Shown here piece by piece: positions 57,354 through 64,000 of a stretch of 64,000 nucleotides of DNA. The notes beneath the pieces are model-generated. The model was given only the letters and a program-made list of their open reading frames with translations, was not told the DNA's origin and did no database searches. This DNA is from Dicyema japonicum. Taxonomy: Eukaryota > Dicyemida > Rhombozoa > Dicyemidae. The stretch lies in contig RDEW01000012.1 of assembly GCA_011109175.1 (NCBI GenBank), forward strand, positions 1,153,220 through 1,217,219, read 5' to 3'. Position 1 is the first letter of the stretch, and every line of letters starts with the position of its first letter. Made by a program: the position numbers and the translations under genes.

Positions 57354-58862
57354 TGGTTCCCAAATTTTTTTTAGGTGAGGCACCTTTTCTAATTTTCTAA
57401 AAATTTGAGGCACCCTAATTGTTTTTATTAATAACATCTTATATTTTTGATTTTATTTATTAAGGCAACTTAAATTAATGTGATAGTTGAAACTGTTTTT
57501 GCTTGCAGAGACCTTTAATATCCGTGGTCAGTGTGGATAGTTGCAATCTGATGTCTGAGGAAGCATCAAGCTTATTCCTGTACTTTGTTTTCGTTGAGGA
57601 ATATAGGGAAAAACCGAGCTCGCAGAGTAGGTAGTCGAAAATGGTAATAAAAAGTTATTGCTTTTTTGCCTATTTCTTCATATTTTCTGATTCAGACGGC
57701 CGTGATTTTATATAGTTTATCATTTTTATAACATATCTATAACCAATTTTAACGTTGATGGAATATCAATACATTTTCCCAACATATTTCCCGAGAAATC
57801 ATATAATCACGATTGCGTTGAATGTTTCTTGACCAGTTGTGTTTTTTTTCAAGAGATTTACGCAATAAAAAATCTTGCAGTGTAGAATCAAACAAATAAC
57901 GAACAAGAATAATAATATTGATAATCCTTCGACATCAGTTGATTCGTCAAACTGAATGAAAAATTTTCAGATTTTTTTAAGCGGGAAACTAATTGATCTT
58001 CAATGTCATTGGAAAGATCATCAATCCGTCGTTTTACAGTTTTGTTAGAAAACTGAATCGAATTAATTTTTTGAGAATTATCATCCCCATATAAGCAAGA
58101 TGAAATTTTTTTGAGACACGGTTTTATTAAAGATTCCGTGTGAGCTTCTCCATTTTTTGTAATAAGGTAACTTAAAGAGATAAATTAAAAATTATAATCA
58201 ACTTCATAATAAGATTCAGCTGCTTTTAAATTATCATCTTTTGTAAAGTTTTTAATCGAATCTTTCGATTTACTAAAAGCAGCAAGCATTTTTTCAAAAA
58301 AAATTTATCTTTGTTTTTCAATTCTTTGTGCTGAACAACGAGATATCGATGGAGCTTAGTTGGTACTAATGTCTCTTTTGACATCATTTTGTGGCACATC
58401 ATACACTCTGCTCTCTTCGAATGGTCCTCAAACGAGTCCGGTGGGGTCGAGAATCCCGAACAGCTCTTCTCATCGGACATGACATCGGCTCAAAATTTCT
58501 GTATGATTGTAGATATTTCCATAGTGTATAGAATAGAGGGCAACTCGGTAAACTAGCCTTCTTTAAGTAATTCGATTAAAAGATTTTCAATTACGTGCTT
58601 TGTGGTTGGATGTCACGTAACTCACCAAACTGGAGACATTTTAAAGAAAAGAGTTACACTGCCCCTATCCTACAAGGATGGACTGACAAGGATCATATCA
58701 ACCAACAAGAAAAATAACACGCGAAATTCAAGTAGGCGTGGAATATTATAACAAAATATTTAATTTAAATTACTTTTTTTTAAATATCATAATTTTTTGA
58801 GGCACTCCGGATCAAAAATGAGGCACCCTAGGGTGCCTCCAGACACACTTTGGGAACCACTG
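57354..58862 (-). mobile_element. hAT transposon inserted in SINE family 2
   Basis: The ends are TGGTTCCCAAATTTT (57354) and CACTTTGGGAACCACTG (to 58862), with paired internal aggtgaggcacc/ggtgcctcc blocks. The flanking acctca repeats at 57348-57353 and 58863-58868 are the remains of the target duplication. The minus ORF 58480-58226 has the BED finger of ZBED5-like proteins (ECMMCHKMMSKETLVPTKLH, RYLVVQH). The rest of the transposase (58200-57480 minus) is broken. Confidence 0.8.
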
Positions 58863-58915
58863 ACCTCACCCATGCTCACAAACTAAAGGAAGATAAGGGC
58901 TCTCATCCTTGATGA
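58863..58915 (-). repeat. SINE family 2, copy 2, right part
   Basis: acctcacccatgctcacaaac followed by ggaagataagggctctcatcc continues the copy cut at 57353. Confidence 0.6.
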
Positions 58916-59070
58916 AACTACATGTGCAGCTTTTGACTGGTGATCCTTCAGATTAGAATCAAAATGAGATCCCTGTATCCGACAATTACTTCGTTCAGAA
59001 CTTCGGATGTCTCCCAAGTCCATGCTCACAAACCAAGGAAGACATGGACTTTCATGGAACAATTAACCAC
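58916..59070 (-). repeat. SINE family 2, copy 3
   Basis: ctacatgtgcagcttttgac, gatcc, tcggatgtctcccaagtcc, catgctcacaaacc and ggaagacatggactttcat repeat the blocks of copies 1 and 2, so two copies lie head to tail. Confidence 0.6.
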
Positions 59071-59194
59071 TGTTTACATTTTATGTTATCTCAATAATTC
59101 CTCCAAATTTGTTTATCTGTGATTTATCAAATTAGCGTTGATATGCGGTATATAAATTATTTTCGCTTCACAATGTTCGATCAATCGCTTTGAC

Positions 59195-62010
59195 ATGTCC
59201 CTAACCTCTTCTTTCCGTCGAAATGATGACCTGTGCAGAACACTTGGGGACCAATTCGAAAAAACGCTAGAAATACTAAAAAGTGCAACCAACGAACCTT
59301 CTGAACTAAAATCTGGTGGAGTAAACTGATTATCATAGAAATACTAAATTTGTGGCAAAATTTCCAAAACATTTACTAACCATTTTATCAACAAGTTGAA
59401 TTCTTCACATAAACTGATAATCATGGGTGATTGCAGGACCACAAAGCTCAGCATTCTGTCTGCAATTTTGGACAGGAAATTGAATCTTCACGAGGAAACC
59501 AAATTCATGACCTTCCCAGTCACATCCGAAGACGAAGAAACCACAACAAGCCATAACGTGGGATTTGTTATGACAATTAGATCGTGTATTGTGGTCACTA
59601 TACACGTGCCTCTTTTATCAAGTATTTTTTCGAAAATATTTCCACCGCATACAACTGGAAGTTGGAATCAGTGATCGTGATTTGTGTCCTTACCAAAGAC
59701 CTCTCCCTCTCCGAGACCGTATCATGTATGGCCACTTTTAGGACCAAGAAATCATAGAAATGTTCAAATACAACAACGACGAGTTCAGTTTTTTATGCTT
59801 TACCCCCCACAACACCGAGAGAACTACAAAAAGCATGAACAAGTGCATAACGAGTAAACTGCGGGAATCGCTTCCACCCTACAAGTACAACGAATACTCA
59901 ACCAAAGCTTTAAAATCACGGAATTTCAAGTGAATGGGCGAAATCTGTGCTATTGCTGGGATCGTAACAAAATTGTCTCTCATTGCCATTGGAACATTAA
60001 CACAAACTCCCAAAAAACCAAAAGATTGGTAAAATATTACGTGGACCAATGCCTGAGTCTTCGACTCGCTTCGATAGCCACGAATTGTCTCTGATTCAGG
60101 ATCGGTTTATCATTTTATTATATTTTGACCAAATTTAGTTGTCTGAGGTGTTTCACCAGTGTAGCCTACTTGCTGACTCACAGTATGTCCTTTACCCCCA
60201 AAAGGTTCGCATACGTCAAAGAAAGGGAACAAAATTTATTCAAGATTTTGCTAAGAAAAATGAACGGGACGAAATCTGAGTTCACGAAGAGCGTCGAAAA
60301 GGTCATCAACGCACAGAAGATGACCCTAACGACTAAGATAACCAAGAAAATCCTCCAAAGTTGTCGAAATTACAAATTTAGTAAAAAAACACAACTCAAT
60401 ACATTCATCAACCACAAGGAAGCTGGGAACATAGTCGAAGGGATCATCGACCTAATCACCGAGGAGTTGGGAATGGTGGCTCGCTGTTGTATAAAGGATC
60501 ACATGAAGACTCTCAATGACACCTTCGTTGGTTTACTGTTATTTTAAACAAAGACACCATCGAACGGTCCATTGCCAACCTAAGTCAGGAATGCGGGCAT
60601 TCGTCAGCATCTGCCGCCGCTATGAGACAAGTATGGGTCATTTGCATCTCAGATCGTTAACTTGTGCTATGACATCAACGTGGATGCTGAATACTCCTCC
60701 TTTTTTAACTGGTTTGCCGATAAAGTAGTCAAAGTGAGTGGAATCATAATATGTAGTTGTGCTGGTCGGTCTCCTGGTGGTTCACTCCGATTTACACCAA
60801 TGAGCTTTGGCTGCATAAAACAACTGAAAAGTTGCTGAAATTAACCAGTGCCAGCAGGTTTGGCAAAAGTCGTTAAAAAAGGTTTGTCAAAAAAATCTGC
60901 GACAATTTTCGAACCAAACTGATTAACTCCCATAATACGTTCCTCCAAAGCATCCATAAAATGGAGACACAGTATCTTGGCCAAGCGGAGAAGGATTCAC
61001 TATTTTGGAAAAAGATCAACAAGTCGTTGGTACCCAAACTAAGCTACTTTCACCTAAAGAGCACATCCATGCGTGATCAGGCCATTCGGGGTAAGCCTGA
61101 GTGTTACCCTCAAGGGAAAGGCCAACTTTGTGAAGAATTAGGACGAGGGCAATACGGGGTTGTTTATTTTTGCGAAAACTGGGGGAATTTACTTCGTGTG
61201 CTGTAAAGACCTTAGCTCCACCTGATGAAAGACATCTTTTGGACGTCTGCATAGAAATTTATTATGCAAGGTACTTGTGAGCAACTGATCAAGGTCATTG
61301 CCCAGTCATGAGCGGTTGGTCTCTGTGTTGGGGACGGTTGTTAGTGAAGACGACACGTGGGTGCGTATATTCTACAATAAATATGAGATGGACCTGAACA
61401 AGGCTTTGAAGCAAAAAAATGTCCCTGAATTAAGGTAAGATCTTTCTGACACACAGACTGGGGGTTGCTTTGGAAATTGTAGAAGGGATCCGATTTATTC
61501 ATAGTCGGGGTCACATTCACAGGGACATCAAACTTAACAACGTTATGGTAGTAACTGAATGCTGATTTTAGCTTGATTCTCATTTTCATGCAAAACTGAC
61601 TGACTTTGGTTTCTGCAAACCCGTGTCGATGATATCGGGGACGATTGTTGGGACACCGATTCATATGTCCCCGAACTACTTAGCGGAAAATACGGGAATA
61701 GAGTGGACATTTTTGCATTTGGGATACTTTTTTGGTTGTTCATTTATGGTTACCGTGATAGGTATTTGTGTTCCGGCCATTGCACGATGCCCAATGTGTA
61801 CCAGCAGTGTGACTCGGTCCCCGAGTTGTGGAGTATGGTCAGTCGAGGTTTTTTGCTCGTTCAATCTCAGGTCAAAGACCAGAACGACTGTCTTCATTTG
61901 ATGATGAGACGTGGCAATTAATGGAAGACTGTTGGTCATCGGATCCCTCCTACCGTCCACACATTGGAGAGGTTGAACAAAGGCTTAGGATATTTATAAT
62001 AAAATTATAA
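59195..62010 (+). CDS. DSTYK: DSTYK-like dual serine/threonine and tyrosine kinase
   Basis: Likely start ATG 59195 ([20 protein letters not shown]). Introns that restore frame: 59316-59338 (23 nt, less sure), 59719-59741 (23), 59885-59907 (23), 60531-60553 (23), 60631-60652 (22), 60734-60756 (23), 60858-60881 (24), 61271-61293 (23), 61435-61456 (22), 61548-61571 (24) and 61848-61870 (23). The N-terminal half has the DSTYK region [33 protein letters not shown] and [19 protein letters not shown]. Kinase motifs: [16 protein letters not shown] (glycine loop), [14 protein letters not shown] (catalytic Lys), [32 protein letters not shown] (HRD), [15 protein letters not shown] (DFG), [13 protein letters not shown] and the C-terminal [20 protein letters not shown]. 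Stop TAA 62008-62010; an AATAAA lies inside the CDS at 61998-62003. One base seems missing in G runs at 61181-61185 and 61694-61696 and near 59620; 60060-60187 and 59339-59422 are not fully resolved. All catalytic residues are present, so I favour a live gene with consensus errors. Confidence 0.92.
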
Positions 62011-62161
62011 ACAATAATACTAAATGACAATTTATACTTTTATATTTTATATTTCTTTTTTTATTTATTTTATTTAAATAAATAAACTAGTCAGTTTTTT
62101 GGTTGTGTTATATCAGCTGAAATGAAAAATTACACAGATCACGATAGCACCAAACTAACTA

Positions 62162-63489
62162 CAGTCAGACCCCGAATTGGGGCAGACCCCAGGGGTGGGG
62201 CACCCTCGGATTTTGGGCATTTTTTTATTGGCCAACATTTGGCAGAGTAAATGGAAAATCGATAAAAAATATGGAAATTTTGGGCACTATAAAATTGTGG
62301 GGAATGAAATTATAAGTAAAAAATTATATTTTATTAATAAATATATAATTTTAATTTACACGTTCATTTACATTTCTGTTGTGAATGGTTATCAACTACG
62401 AAACAAAATTAACGATTGCTAAATTGATATTGAAGAACAAATCATCTGAAAGACAGATAATTAAAAAATACAAAATTAGTAAAGGCATGATTTCGCGAAT
62501 AAAAAAAAACAATTGTACCTTTTCTTGAACAAGTACTATAAACACGGATGAGGAAACTATGCTTATTGTGAGAAATCTAAATTCAATAATCAAGTTTTTG
62601 AAATATTTCATAACTACGCGAAGATAAGGTTCCAATATCAGGTCCTTTCATAAAGAAAATTGCTTTATATACGGCTTCAAAAATTGGATTTGATACTTTC
62701 AAAGCTTCAAACGGCTGGCTTGACAGATTTAAAATGCTGGATGACTGGAAATATTTTTATGAGCTGGTTGACTCGGATAAATGAAAGATTTTATACAATC
62801 AACAGAAAAGTATTAATATTGCTTGATAATGCGAGATGTCATAAAACTATTGAATGCTCTATATTGAGTTTTTATTTTTGCCAAAAAATACAAAACGTAT
62901 TTGCAACGATTGGATATGGGAATTATCAAGACTTTAAAGATTATTACTCAAATTATCTGATTCAGTATTTGTGTTTTGAGGAGGATGATGATGAATTCAA
63001 ACGGTTGATAAACAAAATAAACTTCGTCATGTAATGCTGCTAATTTCTAAAAGCTGGGAAAAACTTGATCCAAGTTTAATATTTAATTGTCGGAATCAAA
63101 TTGAAAAGATTTGTGATTCTCTAAAAATTGAAGATACCATTACAGAAGAAATGATCAACAATGCCGTAGACGAAACATTGAATGGGAAAGTGACGAATTC
63201 GTTGATAATATTTACAACGAAAGTTTAGAAAAATAACATGGAAACAATTCTAAGAGAAACGCAAGATTCTCTTGATCAGTTAGAGAAGAAAATTTTTTAC
63301 ATATCTCCTGAAATGCTCAAAGAATTTTTCGATTTTCGACTTAATTTTATAAAAAATGTAAGAAGTAAAAGGATAACTGGGGATAAATTAACTGATTATT
63401 TTTCTAAAATTGATTTTTGATGTTTAAAATCTCTGTTTTATTAAACCCCTGTTTTTGGGGCACTTGGTGCCCAATTCGGGGTCGGACTG
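62162..63489 (+). mobile_element. pogo/Tigger-type DNA transposon with TA target duplication
   Basis: Terminal inverted repeats CAGTCAGACCCCGAATTGGG (62162) and its complement ending CGGGGTCGGACTG (63489) are flanked by TA on both sides. Broken plus frames give GYQLRNKINDC, GWLDRF-like sequence (about 62715), then NRKVLILLDNARCHKTIE (62800-62850) and FKDYYSNYLIQYL (62935-62975). LLDNA-x-H and the FK-YYR block are Tigger DDE transposase hallmarks. Many stops show that it is dead. Confidence 0.85.
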
Positions 63490-64000
63490 TACTCACGTGA
63501 TCCCTGCACGCTCTAACAGAGACTTCAACTTAGCAACGATGTTCTTCCTCGAACTCACACAAGCATGTATCACTCATACAACCGGATGCTCGTAGTCATA
63601 CTGGCTCGTTTCATGAGGATTAGGAAAATCTACAGGAAATGGAGAGGGGACCTTTCCAGAAGTCCTTTTCAATTTATATCAGCAAGCTCTATCTTCCAGT
63701 TATGCACTGAAAATAGCATATGCTTTTTTTCTCTCTCTCTAGATTTGCACTTTCCTTTTAAGAGGATCGAGCGTATAAACTTTCTCAAACAGAAAACCAT
63801 CGTGTGTGATTGGCTTGAGTACGATTCTCACATTTCTACCTATAAATTGACCCGCAGCTGGTTGAAGGCCGTCGGTCTCATACTGCTAACGAGAGGAGGA
63901 GAACTACCGGGAAAAATTTGGCACGATTTTTTTTGAATTAAATTTTATAAATTAAATTTAATTATTCATTTAATCACAGAACGCTGGATTTCTGGAGAGT
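63490..64000 (+). other. Right-edge region with a 123-codon ORF of unknown nature
   Basis: 63565-63936 (+) is open (FMRIRKIYRKWRGDLSRSPF, CDWLEYDSHISTYKLTRSWL, KAVGLILLTRGGELPGKIW). Candidate 21- and 26-nt introns exist (for example 63655-63675, 63591-63616) but give several equally possible readings. It may be part of a gene that continues beyond the window. Confidence 0.25.

Overview
The window is animal nuclear DNA, AT-rich and packed with dead transposable elements. A few conserved host genes lie between them and are split by extraordinarily short spliceosomal introns. I read four with confidence by joining exons across GT...AG gaps of 22-28 nt: a dynactin-2 (dynamitin, p50) gene at 15773-16842 (+), a TOM20 mitochondrial import receptor at 36623-37103 (+), an Otx/paired-class homeobox gene at 42479-43325 (-), and a DSTYK-type dual-specificity kinase at 59195-62010 (+). 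A fifth, cut by the left edge (3-492 +), looks like the C-terminus of Integrator subunit 4. Otx and DSTYK are animal genes. About 16 canonical introns of 22-24 nt, with a few a little longer, are what has been described for dicyemid mesozoans, so a dicyemid or similarly reduced parasitic animal is my best guess. That is an inference, not an observation.

Layout. 1-0.5 kb: INTS4-like gene end. 1.5-5.3 kb: an R1/I-like LINE on the minus strand, then an RTE-like LINE whose 5' part is inverted (twin priming). 6.6-12.6 kb: fragments of an R2/R4-like LINE, a hAT, an integrase element and a non-LTR element (called LINE-Q here), with degenerate TTAGGG-like tracts. 12.8-17.4 kb: a gene-rich island holding an unidentified spliced gene, DCTN2 and a small two-exon gene. 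17.4-36 kb: hAT, SINE/MITE-like repeats, an R2/R4-like LINE with a restriction-like endonuclease, and two LINEs, one carrying a MULE inserted into its endonuclease. 36-37 kb: TOM20 and a possible small divergent gene. 38-42 kb: LINE scraps. 42.4-43.7 kb: the Otx-like gene with a complete ORF 31 nt upstream on the same strand. 44.5-46.1 kb: a 1.6-kb element with very long terminal inverted repeats built from a CTTGACTTTTTTTCCG motif. 47.8-55.8 kb: five LINE or hAT remnants. 57.2-59.1 kb: a tRNA-derived SINE split by a hAT. 59.2-62.0 kb: DSTYK. 62.2-63.5 kb: a pogo/Tigger element with TA target duplication.

The host genes are unrelated housekeeping or developmental functions (dynein-dynactin transport, mitochondrial import, head-type homeodomain transcription factor, cell-death/FGF-linked kinase, snRNA 3' processing). 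They share gene architecture: tiny introns, short 3' ends, and polyadenylation hexamers that overlap or abut the stop codon. Single-base frame breaks, two of them in G runs, occur inside otherwise conserved motifs of the kinase and homeobox genes. This suggests consensus errors in the assembly, although real decay cannot be excluded. No rRNA, CRISPR, bacterial operon or complete tRNA gene was seen.
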